NCBI RefSeq assembly: GCF_028640845.1
Contig: NC_080544.1
Coordinates: forward strand, 55,961,211-56,025,210
DNA: 64,000 nucleotides
DNA from: Ahaetulla prasina
Taxonomy: Eukaryota > Chordata > Lepidosauria > Squamata > Colubridae
Reading direction: 5' to 3'
The notes under the pieces: model-generated
Told to the model about the DNA's origin: nothing
The model's database searches: none
The model's input: the letters and a program-made list of their open reading frames with translations, nothing else
Shown here: positions 1-11,360 of the stretch, piece by piece
How positions within the stretch are numbered: the stretch's first letter is position 1
Layout of the letters: each line of letters begins with the position of its first letter
Position numbers and translations under genes: made by a program

Positions 1-732
1 AAGTATGGGATAGAGAGAAGCAGACTACCAGGTGGGACAAGCTTGGCAGGCAACAAGTTTGGCAGATTGGTATTTGAGAACCAGATGGCACTATAAGCCA
101 GCCAGGGGATGTTGGCGGAGAGAGGCAAGCATAGAGAGAAAATACTGCCAAGTCTATCAGAACTGAAATAATACGTCCAGGTGGAGCAGGCTTGGGTGGG
201 CCTGGCAAAGACACTTGGGAAGTTGGCATTTGAGGAACAGAAAGTAACACAAACACTATTCATTGGACTGTTGCAGTCCACAATCCAACTGAGTCATTCA
301 GGACCAATGCAAAAAGTACATAGTCATGGAAAAGCCATGTTCTTAAAAGAAGTGAAACAAAGTTTAGACAAAACATGGTTGGATGAAGAGTGGCTTTAAA
401 AAAAAAATGTACAAGATTCCACTCTAACGATACATGCTTGGGGAATACCGTTGTGTGAGACTTCAGACTCAGCCCATAAAATGCCTATGGAATATGCAAC
501 AGCACAAATATACCTTCTTGGAATTGAAATCCAAAGCAACTATGGGCCTTAATACTTGCTGAGATTTTACTATTGAGCCTAATCCTGCCATAGCAATAGC
601 CCTAGATAACAAAGTGGGGAGCATTTTTTGCTTGCTGGAAGGGATCCTGTGTAGTGTTAGTTAAAAAGGTGAATCCTTCTTCTGTATAGCTTCAGCATGA
701 CTCCTACACTTTTTTTAGCTGAGAGAAAAGAG
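1..732. other. Intronic sequence with a weak internal duplication
   Basis: No exon recognised. Segments at about 30-95 and 178-245 resemble each other (caggtgg-AC/AG-...cttgg...ttggcagattgg / gaagttggcatttgag), suggesting an old ~148-bp tandem or dispersed repeat. The open frame 181-399 overlaps the second copy and shows no domain. Confidence 0.4.
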
Positions 733-854
733 CAGGGGTGTCAAATTGGTGGCTCGCTAGCTGGATGTGTCACGCCCACCCCAGCTCTTGAAGGGGAAAA
801 ACTTCATAAAACATCATGTGATGGAAACGTGATGCCATGAGTTTGACAACCGTG
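733..854. mobile_element. hAT-like MITE, CAGGGGTGTCAA-TIR family, copy 1
   Basis: The left end CAGGGGTGTCAAATT and right end GTTTGACAACCGTG form inverted termini of the same family as copies at 13505, 59744 and 61653. The flanks are imperfect 8-bp duplications (725-732 gaaaagag; 855-862 tagaagag, 6 of 8 identical), the size expected for hAT transposition. It has no coding capacity, so it is non-autonomous. Confidence 0.7.
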
Positions 855-862
855 TAGAAGAG

Positions 863-3439
863 AATTCACAGATTGATGATAGCACCTCCTTCTTCTGCTG
901 AGAATCCTCCTACCCTCTCCATTATATCCTCTTCCCCAATAGAAAACTCTTTTGCCTTCCTCTGTGCCAAAGTATCAGCTGTAACTGTTACTATTGGGAC
1001 AGGGAGAGCAGCCATGCTACTACCTTATATCTTTAACCACCCAAATAGCCAGGTTTAAGAGGAAGAACCACCACATTGCATTTTAAATGTATTTAATGAA
1101 TGCATTTACTAGTGCAATTAAAAATAATGTGAGATAGAATGCAAGAGCATAGACATATTGAACCTGGACTACAGAAATCCATACAGTTTCTAGATGATAG
1201 CCAACTCTCTTTACTATCATCTAGACTGTATGTATTTCTGCAGCTTGGATATGGACAAGAGCAATTTGTGAATAAACTTTAAAGAAGTAATTAGAGGGAA
1301 AGTTTGTTGAATTATGTATTTGAATCTTCAACATCTCTATTTTATAGTGTGTGACTTGTTTCTGAGAGATGACAACACCCCAAATGTGAAAATGCAGAAC
1401 AGGGCATTGTAGGGATAACAATGAGAAAATGAAAGAACTTGACATTGCTTTGCAGAGAATGCAATTGTATCATTTGGGAGAAAATGGTCCTAGCCCTGCA
1501 TTAGTCAGTGAAGGATGGAGGTGTTGAACTTTGTAACTATTAACACCCAACCTGGTTGAGTAGGTATGAACATTCTTCTCTACTGACAATTGAAAATGAG
1601 TAGAGAAGGAATCAGAATTGAGACTACTATATATTTAGTGGATTCTGTCCATAGAATCAATTACATTATCTCTTTATTTTATTGCACAGAGTTTGTGAAG
1701 AATTTTATTCTGGTTACTGCTATGAAAAATTAGAGGCAAGAGATGTGAAAGCTTCCTTATGCAGAATCAAATAACTAATCACTCTAATTTACAATTGTCT
1801 ATAATTAGCTCTCTGGGATTTTTGGCAAGAAATGTTGGGGACTGTATCCTTTGTTTTATCATTGATCTATATCCTTGGCCTAAACTTAAAACTTCTGGTA
1901 TCATGGACTAAGAAAGCAGCACTGACTCATTGCTTTCAGAAGCAAGGCGAGGAACCATTTTATTTCTAAAAACAGGGGATGTAGCACAGAAGTGAAAAGA
2001 ATAATTGTGGAACCTTTTTTCATATTATTTTGTGAAGTCACTTAGGTGAGATGGTTATGTAGAAACGTGAAAAATAAGTTGTTCAATAAATCAGGAGCAA
2101 TCAAAGCTGTTTAGAAAGCAGTAGGAATGTAAGTAAAGCAAAGCAATTGAATAGTCTTATGCATGATACCAAAAACAAAAAAGCAGGATTTATTAGTTTT
2201 AGCATCAAGTAAGAAATTTTATCATCTAAGTGATGAATCCCAAAGAAATACTTTATCCTCGTAACATTATTTTAACTTGAAGGGGACATCCACTCTTGTT
2301 GGATTACACACATCATAATGGGGCAAAAAATAGCCTCCAATTTATCAATGGACCAGTTAAGCATTTGCAAGTAGACATTACTGCCGACCATTGTGTCATT
2401 TATAGTTCCATTCCTGTGATTTACTGTTCACAAGCAATCAGGAGAGACAATTGTTTCATATGGGTTTCTTTTATCCCTGGACACATCAAGGACCATTGTC
2501 TAAGATTAGTGGAAAAAGTCCTTTTTTCCTTTTTATAGAGGAGAGTTAAAATTATTTGAGTTCCTGTGCCATTGACAGATTCTGCTCATTCTTCAATGGC
2601 TATTTAGAATGGTGCCAAAAAGAGAGAGAGATGAATTGGCTAAGCTCTAGATCATCTCTGTTTAATCATTCAATTGTCAACTCTAAAAGCTTCCAAATCA
2701 CAAGGAAAATAAAATGTGACTTGGCAAAGGAAAGTTGGCATGATTAATGCATAATAGACTATGCCATCTAAGAAACATTCAGTGAGAAAAAGAGCAAATT
2801 CAGTGAAAAGATAGTTTGAAATGCAGTATATACACTCATACTATCATTTGCATATTGGCCATTCACAAGTTTGGGTGGCTTTCATTTGAAGAACTCAAAA
2901 ACAGTTATCAGTAAAAGAAAGTATTAAAATCATTTATCCTTTCTGCTTAAGTAGAATTCTACTTCTCAAAATCCTTACAGAAGAGTATTGTTTTAACAAC
3001 TTTAGCAGTGAGGAAAACACCCTGACTTTACATGGCAAGCTGTTTGAGTGTGAGGAACTTGCTGCTTATATGATACCCATAAGATTTCTTCTTGGCTAGA
3101 ATAAATTGGGTGTGCAATTTCCACATAATAGACATAATAGAAACGAAGATCTGGAAGGACTTTATGGGCAATAATAGCAGGTTGAATTGGCCCTAGAAAT
3201 CTATGGACAACGATCTTCTGGGTCATCTTTAAGAGCAGCCTTAAGTAAAGAAGATTGCAATAATATAACCAGAAGATGTTAGAGTATGAATCTCTCCTTT
3301 CAGCACTTCTTGAGCTCTTCAGTCACCATCCTAAAAATGAAGAACATACTTCAAGGTTCTTTTTGTGCCTTTAGAGGTTTTTTTTTCTCCCTTGAATGTT
3401 ACAGTGGGGGACAGCACTTAATAGAATGTGAGTGATTTT
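863..3439. other. Intronic sequence, nothing recognised
   Basis: AT-rich unique-looking sequence. The open frames at 873, 1221, 2296, 2556 and 3002 are short, lack domains and show no convincing splice context. Confidence 0.5.
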
Positions 3440-3501
3440 TGATAATAGCTAAGCAGGCCAGACCTGATTAGTATTTGGATGGGACACTGACAATCCCAAC
3501 T
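3440..3501 (+). pseudogene. 5S-rRNA-like relic with an A-rich tail
   Basis: The stretch reads ..AGCTAAGCAGGCCAGACCTGATTAGTATTTGGATGGGA.., which lines up with the internal control region and 3' half of vertebrate 5S rRNA (AGCTAAGCAGG..., GTTAGTACTTGGATGGGA). The first ~40 nt of 5S and its 3' terminus are missing, and an A-run follows at about 3504-3516. This fits a truncated 5S retropseudogene or the head of a 5S-derived SINE. It is not a functional gene. Confidence 0.65.
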
Positions 3502-3516
3502 TGAAAAAAAAAAAAG

Positions 3517-5365
3517 CAGAAGTGACAATGAAACAGACAATGAAAAACCTCTTCTATATTATTGTCAAAAACCACGTTGCCATAATTTACATTTCTTTTC
3601 TTAATTAAAATCCAGGGTAAAATCTTATGGTATCTTTGCACTGTGTAATTAGTTATATCAGAATTTCAATAATAATAACTCACCATTAAGCTAAGAATAA
3701 TTTAAAGGTGGTTGCAAAACCTGTAACCTTCTGATACTGATGGATTAAGCATTCCATTCCAATTCGCCAGCATGGCTGCTGATAGAAGATGCTGTATATT
3801 TTCTTCAGCAACCTTTAGAAGGCCACAGATTCTCCCTCTCTGACCAGAAGAATTTGTTTAACCAAATGTGATATGAGGATTTTTGTTTAATATATGAGTT
3901 GATCCAACTGAGAGTTCTTTTATTTTTCATTCATTCTATAAAAGTATGACAAAGGATATGGTTTGTGTTCCATGAAAGCATGATAAAAAACCATATAGTG
4001 GATAGAAAAGAATTAGTATTTTTATTTTCCACACTGCCATTTTTAAAATACATCCTTACAGAAAGAAGTTGTAGTTTTCACAACAAAGCAACCAAATAAA
4101 CAGGTCCCATGGTACTCTAAAGACAAACACAATTATTTGTGACATATGTTTTGCTCAACTATTTCATCAGATGCTTTATCACATATGTCTTGATTGTGCA
4201 ATGGAGTGACTAAGGTGTATTTCAATATGCAAATTAGTAGTACACTGCTATTTAGGGAAAAGAGCTTATGATAGAGAAGAATTCTAAAAGCCAGAATTGG
4301 CAACAGCTACAGATATGTGTTTGTTTTGAATCTCCAACCTTTAAAATTGCTTTATGGTTGAAAACATTCCCATATTTATAGGAAAATATGTCTACTAAGA
4401 CTCCAAGATTTGCAGTAGCCACAGATAGGGAGCATATCAATTGTATCTTTTTACCCAGAAGGAACAAAAATATATTGCTGGAGTGGAAAAGCTGGCAGAT
4501 GAATACACTTCTAATTCATGAATATAGAAACTCCAATTAGAAGGCCTACGGAGAATGAGTGCATTTTCTAGTCATTCAAATGTATCGCGGTTTGTAGTTC
4601 TGTGATCAGTCAACTAAACAATGTACTTTATTGAGCTCTAAAAACCTCATTTAAATAGAACTTTGCATATGTGAGTGAGACTGCATTAAAATAATATGCT
4701 GTTTTGACTGAGCCCAGATTTAGGAACAGAAGGAAAATATTTCATCCATAACAGACTAAGCATCTCTTTTTGAAAGTAGGCATCCTGGCAATGTCACAAT
4801 ATTTAGTTTTATTGTTAAAATATATTTTCTTTGCTGAATGCATTCATTTTAATTTACTTTAATAAATTATAAAGTAATAGTATCGTACACTGATTGAAGG
4901 TTTCAAGAACTTTACTGGAAAGGAAGGAGACCGCTATTATAAATTCATGGTAAAAATTACTATTATTATGTTTACTCTTTTCCTTTTTTCATAGTTTTTA
5001 ATTAGTACCAGCACTAGACATAACAGGATAGAGTAGCCTTTTTCTTTAAGATCATCTTACAATATACTTACAAGAGTAGATATGGAATTAATAAATATAA
5101 ATCCCATGGAAGTAGAAAAGTAGAAAACAGTAATGCTAACACAGCATTATTAGGCTGAAAAATTACAGGCTTTTCTCCCCTTTGGTCTTGGTGGGATTTC
5201 AAGGTTTAAACAATAAAATCACTTCAAAGAGAAAGAGATACACAGAAAAGAACTAGAGTAGATATCTTAGATAGGGCTTCCACTCACTGTGAGAATAGCC
5301 CAAAAAACAAAACTAAAATTTTAGCAAATGCCATTGTTTTGCAGCCTATAAAATATACAATATGC
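3517..5365. other. Intronic sequence, nothing recognised
   Basis: AT-rich sequence without an identifiable exon or element. The minus-strand frame 4252-4467 has no domain. Confidence 0.5.
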
Positions 5366-6364
5366 CGCCTACAATTGACCGGATGACATGGCCCTGCATA
5401 TTAATTAATTATATCACAAGATGATTGAAAAGATGTGAAATTATATGGTTTTTATTTAGAAATGACAGATCTGGATAGGATACTCACAGGAACAGATAAT
5501 AAAATAATTTTAAAAATTTACAATTTTTAACTTAGTATTGAATTAGAAGAAGAGCAAGTAAAGGAAACAATGATAGCCAAAAAAAATTTAAATACTCAAT
5601 TGAATTATTAGACAAATGGCAACAGCTATGGGAAAGGAACTATAAACTAACAATGTCCACTGTATATAAAGAGAACCAATACAAAATGTTTTATAGGTGG
5701 CATATGCCACCCGAAAAATTGGAAAAAATGTTTTAAAATAAGTCAGCTAAATATTGGAAATGCCATCAGATACCAGGATTGTATTACCATATGTGGTGGA
5801 CATGTCCAGAAGCCAGAAACTATTGGATTAGAATTAAAACACGGTTAGAAGAAATGGTTCAACAACATATTGATTTAAAACCTGAGTTGTTCCTATTGGG
5901 TATCCTACCAGAGAAAATTAGTAAAGAATATATATATATTTGATTATACACGTAATAACTGCAGCGAGGACAGTATTTGCGCAAAGATCGAAAGCAGAGA
6001 AAATCCCTTCAGAAGGGGAAGTAATCAAGAAAATTTTAGACTGTGCAGAAATGAATAGATTGACTTTGATAATTAAAGAAAGAGAGGACACGGGATATTT
6101 CAAGATATGGGAACAATTTTACTATTGGTTAGAGAAACGATATAGATAAATGTATTAATAACAAACAAGAGAATGTTATAATAAATGAATTGTGGGGAGA
6201 ATGTTGTAACAAAGGAATGTAAAATATCAAGACAGGATGAAGATAGGAGGAGTAATAAGAAAAAGAAGTCACTGAAGAAACACCTAGATGACACACTGAA
6301 CGATTGATTATGTATTTTATGTTTTTTTGTTTATAAAATAAAAAACGTGGAAAAATATACATTA
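5366..6364 (+). mobile_element. L1 3'-end fragment, tandem unit A
   Basis: A 5'-truncated L1 carrying the C-terminus of ORF2. Readable pieces include IDRMTWP, a kMFYRWHMPPEKLEK segment, a cysteine/histidine stretch (YHMWWTCPEARNYWI), then a run to the stop after WLEKRYR near 6147, followed by an AT-rich 3' UTR ending in aaaacgtgg (about 6341-6350). One frameshift lies at the six-A run near 5726. It is repeated immediately downstream at ~99% identity. Confidence 0.85.
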
Positions 6365-7362
6365 TGCCTACAATTGACCGGATGACATGGCCCTGCATAT
6401 TAATTAATTATATCACAAGATGATTGAAAAGATGTGAAATTATATGGTTTTTATTTAGAAATGACAGATCTGGATAGGATACTCACAGGAACAGATAATA
6501 AAATAATTTTAAAAATTTACAATTTTTAACTTAGTATTGAATTAGAAGAAGAGCAAGTAAAGGAAACAATGATAGCCAAAAAAAATTTAAATACTCAATT
6601 GAATTATTAGACAAATGGCAACAGCTATGGGAAAGGAACTATAAACTAACAATGTCCACTGTATATAAAGAGAACCAATACAAAATGTTTTATAGGTGGC
6701 ATATGCCACCCGAAAAATTGGAAAAATGTTTTAAAATAAGTCAGCTAAATATTGGAAATGCCATCAGATACCAGGATTGTATTACCATATGTGGTGGACA
6801 TGTCCAGAAGCCAGAAACTATTGGATTAGAATTAAAACACGGTTAGAAGAAATGGTTCAACAACATATTGATTTAAAACCTGAGTTGTTCCTATTGGGTA
6901 TCCTACCAGAGAAAATTAGTAAAGAATATATATATATTTGATTATACACGTAATAACTGCAGCGAGGACAGTATTTGCGCAAAGATCGAAAGCAGAGAAA
7001 ATCCCTTCAGAAGGGGAAGTAATCAAGAAAATTTTAGACTGTGCAGAAATGAATAGATTGACTTTGATAATTAAAGAAAGAGAGGACATGGGATATTTCA
7101 AGATATGGGAACAATTTTACTATTGGTTAGAGAAACGATATAGATAAATGTATTAATAACAAACAAGAGAATGTTATAATAAATGAATTGTGGGGAGAAT
7201 GTTGTAACAAAGGAATGTAAAATATCAAGACAGGATGAAGATAGGAGGAGTAATAAGAAAAAGAAGTCACTGAAGAAACACCTAGATGACACACTGAACG
7301 ACTGATTATGTATTTTATGTTTTTTCGTTTATAAAATAAAAAACGTGGAAAAATATATACAT
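6365..7362 (+). mobile_element. L1 3'-end fragment, tandem unit B
   Basis: This is a second copy of the preceding 5'-truncated L1 end, offset by 999 bp at its start and 998 bp later. The 1-nt change is in the A-run (five A's rather than six), which keeps a longer frame, 6652-6846. Other differences are single bases, for example cacggg/catggg near 7087 and tttttgttt/tttttcgttt near 7325. The shared 5' truncation point and near identity argue for tandem duplication rather than two insertions. Confidence 0.85.
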
Positions 7363-8142
7363 TAAACACTACAATTTGGCAACTCCAAATCTCAACCAGC
7401 AAATGCTCTGTCTTACACATTGGAAAAAATAATCAGAACACTAAATACAAACTCGATGGACATTACCTTGTAGATGACCCTCACCCCGTTAAAGACCTTG
7501 GAGTTTTCATATCAAATGATCTAAGTGCCAAAGCCTACTACATCGCAAAAAAGGTTTTAAGAGTTGTAAACTTAATCTTGCGTAGGTTCTTCTCCAGAAA
7601 CATTACACTACTAACCAGAGCATATAAAACATTTGCTAGACCAATTCTTGAATACAGCTAGCCTGTCTGGAACCCATACCTCATTTCGGACATTAATATA
7701 ATTGAACGTGTCCAAAAATATTTTACAAGAAGAGTTCTCCATTCCTTGAATACAACAAAATACCTTATGCCACCAGACTAGAAATACTGGGTTTAGAAAA
7801 TTTAGAACTCCACCGCCTTCGATATGACCTGAGTTTAACTCATAGAATAATCTGTTACAATGTAGACTACTTCAGCTTCAATCACAACATTACATGAGCA
7901 CACAATAGATTTAAACTTAATGTTAACCGCTTCAATCTTGATTGCAGAAAATATGACTTCTGTAACAGAGTTGCTAATGCTTGGAACACACTACCTGACT
8001 CTGTGGTCTCTTCCCAAAATCCCCAAAGCTTTAACCAAAAACTATCTAATATTGACCTCACCCCATTCCTAAGAGGTCTGTAAGGGCGTGCATAAGAGCA
8101 CCAGCGTTCCTACCGTTCCTGTCCCAATGTCCCCTTTGATTA
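7363..8142 (+). mobile_element. Rex1/CR1-like LINE fragment (R1)
   Basis: The sense strand encodes broken pieces of a reverse-transcriptase C-terminus shared with the other copies here (L-G-N-S-K, DLGVFISND, RAYKTFARPILEYS, NKIPYATRLEILGLENLE, LPDSVV). It then enters the diagnostic 3' UTR start 'gggcgtgcataagagcac' near 8086. Frameshifts and an in-frame TAG (ctagcctg near 7660) show it is dead. The tail beyond about 8142 is not recognisable. Confidence 0.8.
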
Positions 8143-8737
8143 CAGAATAAGTCCTTTTCCATATCTAATATATGAAAACTTTTCAGCTATAAACACAGAG
8201 TTTATTTAGGTAAAGATAAACAAACCTTTCTTTTAAAATTACCTGAAAATACTTTTAAATACTAAGAAACTTCAGAAGTAAACCAAAGCATGTTTACCAG
8301 TTAAAATTATTATATTGGCCTATAGAACACCAATACTAAATTCTTGCCATAAGATCACAATCTAATTTGTCTTGATATTCACATTGAAGGAAAACAAAGC
8401 TTTCGCTTGGGTGATATACAATTGATTTGCTGTCAGGTGATAAATAATGCTAATGGCATAGGGCTTATCTATTAGCAAAGAATTTATCATCACAGTGAAT
8501 CCAAAGTTCATGGAGAAAATATAAATCTCTATTCTTGATATTAAGAGATGAGTTATAGAAGCAAACAAAACAACCTAAGCAAAGTCTATAAATATTTGAT
8601 TCTCATATTCAAAACTAGATATAAAATTTTCTCTGAGTTACTTTGTTTAGTGTATTTTATGACATAGATATGAATCTTCATGACAGAAAAAGGTCCATTT
8701 CCTATAAGACATGCTATCTGTGCATGCATTTATGCTC
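8143..8737. other. Intronic sequence, nothing recognised
   Basis: AT-rich unique-looking stretch without a supported feature. Confidence 0.45.
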
Positions 8738-8817
8738 TCCATCCATCCATCCATCCTTCCTTCCATCCATCCATCCATCCATCCATCCATTCACACATCC
8801 ATCCATCCATCCATCCA
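8738..8817. repeat. (ATCC)n microsatellite
   Basis: About 20 tetranucleotide units interrupted by ttccttcc and tcacac. The overlapping open frame encoding a Pro-Ser-Ile-His repeat is a by-product of this array. Confidence 0.95.
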
Positions 8818-9060
8818 TTTGTGCTGTTATTCTATAAATAACTAAACTCTAAATTATAAAGAAAGAGAACAGAAACATTTTTCTAGGATTTTCAGAGCAT
8901 GTGTTATGTCTCTGGGAAGCACTTATCCCTCTTCTTTCTCCAGATACACCCTGTCCCTGAATAGCTTCTCTGACACACCTTTGACCATACACCGTCTTTG
9001 ACCAGGAAGTTACCACCACCTCCTTGTCCCACTGTGTCGCTCATGATCTGTGAACTACCG

Positions 9061-9412
9061 TATTTTTCGGAATATAAGACACACTTTTTTCCTCCCTAAA
9101 AGAGGGTGAAAATTTGGATTTGTCTTATACACCAAATGTAGCTCCGCTCACCAGCCAGAAAATGGGGCGTGTGGAGGTGGCAATAGGCTATGGCAATCCT
9201 TGCAGCCTGAAACAACTGATCTTCAGGAGGCCAATCCAACCGATAATCAGCTGCTTGTGCTAATCAGACTGCGCTGAAGATGAAACTGAAACGGGCTGTT
9301 TGCTGCAAGGAGGCAAATTGCTGGGAGGCCGAGGCAGATTTTTTTTCTTGTTTTCCTCCCCGAAAAAGGTAGGTGTGTCTTATAGTCCAGAGCATCTTAT
9401 ACTCTGAAAAAT
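9061..9412. mobile_element. TIR MITE (TATTTTTCGGAATATAAGA termini)
   Basis: The left terminus 9061-9080 and the right terminus 9395-9412 (reverse complement ATTTTTCAGAGTATAAGA) are long inverted repeats with a GC-richer, non-coding interior. Subterminal sequence (acacactttttt / aggtgtgtc) also mirrors. I could not define a clear target-site duplication, so the superfamily is left open. Confidence 0.75.
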
Positions 9413-9421
9413 GTGTAATAA

Positions 9422-9610
9422 AGAGGCACAGTGGCTCAGTGGCTTAATGACTCTGGAGAACACCTACACTCTGGCAGTTTGAGTTTTAGCACCATGTGAC
9501 AGAGTGAACTCCCGTCACTTGCCTCAGGTTCTGCCATCCTAGCAGTTTGAAAGCATGTTACATGAAAGTAGATAAATAGGTACCACTTCAGTGGGAAAAA
9601 ATGGGGCTTC
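9422..9610 (+). mobile_element. Degenerate Sauria-type tRNA SINE
   Basis: The head 'gtggctcagtggctta' (tRNA A-box-like) is followed by blocks matching the better copy at 36298: gtgacagagtgaactcccg, ctgccatcctagcagtttg, aaagtagataaatagg and a degraded tail. It is much more diverged than the 36298 copy, hence older. Confidence 0.7.
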
Positions 9611-10900
9611 GAGCAGCAGTATGAATTCAACCAGTGCCACACCTGCTCAAATATGAGTGGACATTGGTGGTGGAAAAAGACCCAGATTACACTGCAGTAC
9701 ACTCTGAAGTCTTATGAGCATGGAGCTATCCTTCCCCTATAGTACATTCTGGGTAGCTCATGAGTGTGAACAGAATGGACTCGCAATTGTCAGTAGTAAT
9801 AGTACTTTGTAATAATACTGTAGTCTCCTGGATAGTATCACATTGCATATGCTAAATAAATAATAATGTGAGCTACTGCTCCTCATACCAGTGGTGGAAA
9901 ATGTGATTCTCCATCTGCACCATTCCTCCATTATGCCTCTTTTTTTGGCTCCATACTGTTGCCTCCTTCCTGACCCACAACAACCTTTTGGCAGAGAAGC
10001 TCTACCACCCTGCTGTGCTTTCTGTACACATTCCAGGGTTGCACCTTCATCCAGTGCCTGGATCTTGGGCTAGTAGCCCAAGAAGATGGTGAAGATTAGT
10101 TGGGGGGAACAACGGAGAAAGGTTTGGATAGGTGGCAGAGTGCAGAGTAATCAAAAGGCATGTAGCTAGGGGAGATAAGTGAGTGGGTGGGAAATGAAGC
10201 AGGGATAGAAAAAGCATGAGTCCCTAATGACTATGTAATACTCACCAAACAATTGCAACCAGGACTAAACAGAATTTCCATCACTGAGTGATGCAGTTTG
10301 CTTAAAACTGCATTGTTCCCTGATCTGCCCTATCTTAAAGGGCTGACATCTGGGGAAAAAAGTATAAAAAAGAAATATAAAATGATGTCTGCATTGATTC
10401 TACATGGTATAAGCAAGGACAAATGAAAATGTGACAAGCTTTCAAGTTTCTTTGTTTCAAAACAGATCCTTGAATTGTACCTGGAAGCTTATTGATAGCC
10501 AATGGAGCTACAAACATTTGTACAGCATATTAAATTTCTTATCAATCAGTTACATACAGGAAATTATATAATTCCTTTAAGGAAGTTATCACTTTGAATT
10601 CCAAATGATTAACATACATTATACATTTATAAGTTGCTGTTTGAAGAAGCACCTTTTCTACAGCAATCTTATGAAATGACTTATTATGCCTAGCAATGAT
10701 CTATCTCCTGGCATATTTTAAAAATCCAACCTTTTGGATGGTGTTACCAAAAAAACATTGTCTTCTCCTAACATTTTTCTTTTAATATTTTTTTTTAAAA
10801 TCTCTGACCTTACCTACTTCCCAAGTCTTGCTTCTTTCCTCATTGTGGCTTTGTTCCTGGGATGGATGAGCAAAGAACATTTGGAATGTAGGACCAAAGT
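9611..10900. other. Intronic sequence, nothing recognised
   Basis: No supported exon, RNA or repeat. Frames at 9891 and 10335 are short and domain-free. Confidence 0.45.
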
Positions 10901-11044
10901 ATATTTATTTTATTTATTTATTATTTTGTCAAATACACATTAAATAATATATTTTATGTATTGAATACATAAAATGAATACAATTAAAGGGAACATTAGG
11001 AGAGGGACGGTAGGCACGCTGATGCTCTTATGCACGCCCCTTAT
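10901..11044 (-). mobile_element. Rex1-like LINE 3' end (R2, left part)
   Basis: Read on the minus strand this is the 3' UTR: ggggcgtgcataagagcat, ccgtccctctcctaatgttc, a TA-rich segment, then a TTTGACAAAAT-like end and TAAA tail at 10901-10925. The element is split by the L2-like LINE at 11045-13395 and resumes at 13396. Confidence 0.75.
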
Positions 11045-11057
11045 ATTTTATTTTATT

Positions 11058-11152
<95 letters not shown>

Positions 11153-11154
11153 TT
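11045..11154. repeat. (TTTA)n microsatellite at the LINE 3' end
   Basis: About 25 tetranucleotide units form the 3' tail of the L2-like LINE. Similar arrays end the copies at 18051 and 22326, which suggests that retrotransposition seeds this microsatellite. Confidence 0.9.
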
Positions 11155-11360
11155 ACATTTTTATACCGCCCTTCTCCGAAGACTCAGGGTGGTGTACAGC
11201 AGATAAAACAACAATAATCCAGAATTTTTTTTAAAAAACAGTACCAAATTTAAAAATTTAATTTAAACGCCGTATGTTAAAAACAGTTAAATAAGAAAAT
11301 TACAGAAAGATAAAAACCCCTGTTAAAAGCCCACTAAAAACCCACAATATTTAAAATCAA

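Noticed and set aside
2296..2538. Candidate exon of 80 codons
   Set aside because: No recognisable family, and no convincing acceptor/donor pair in frame.
8643..8837. Small protein with Pro-Ser-Ile-His repeats
   Set aside because: Translation of the ATCC microsatellite.
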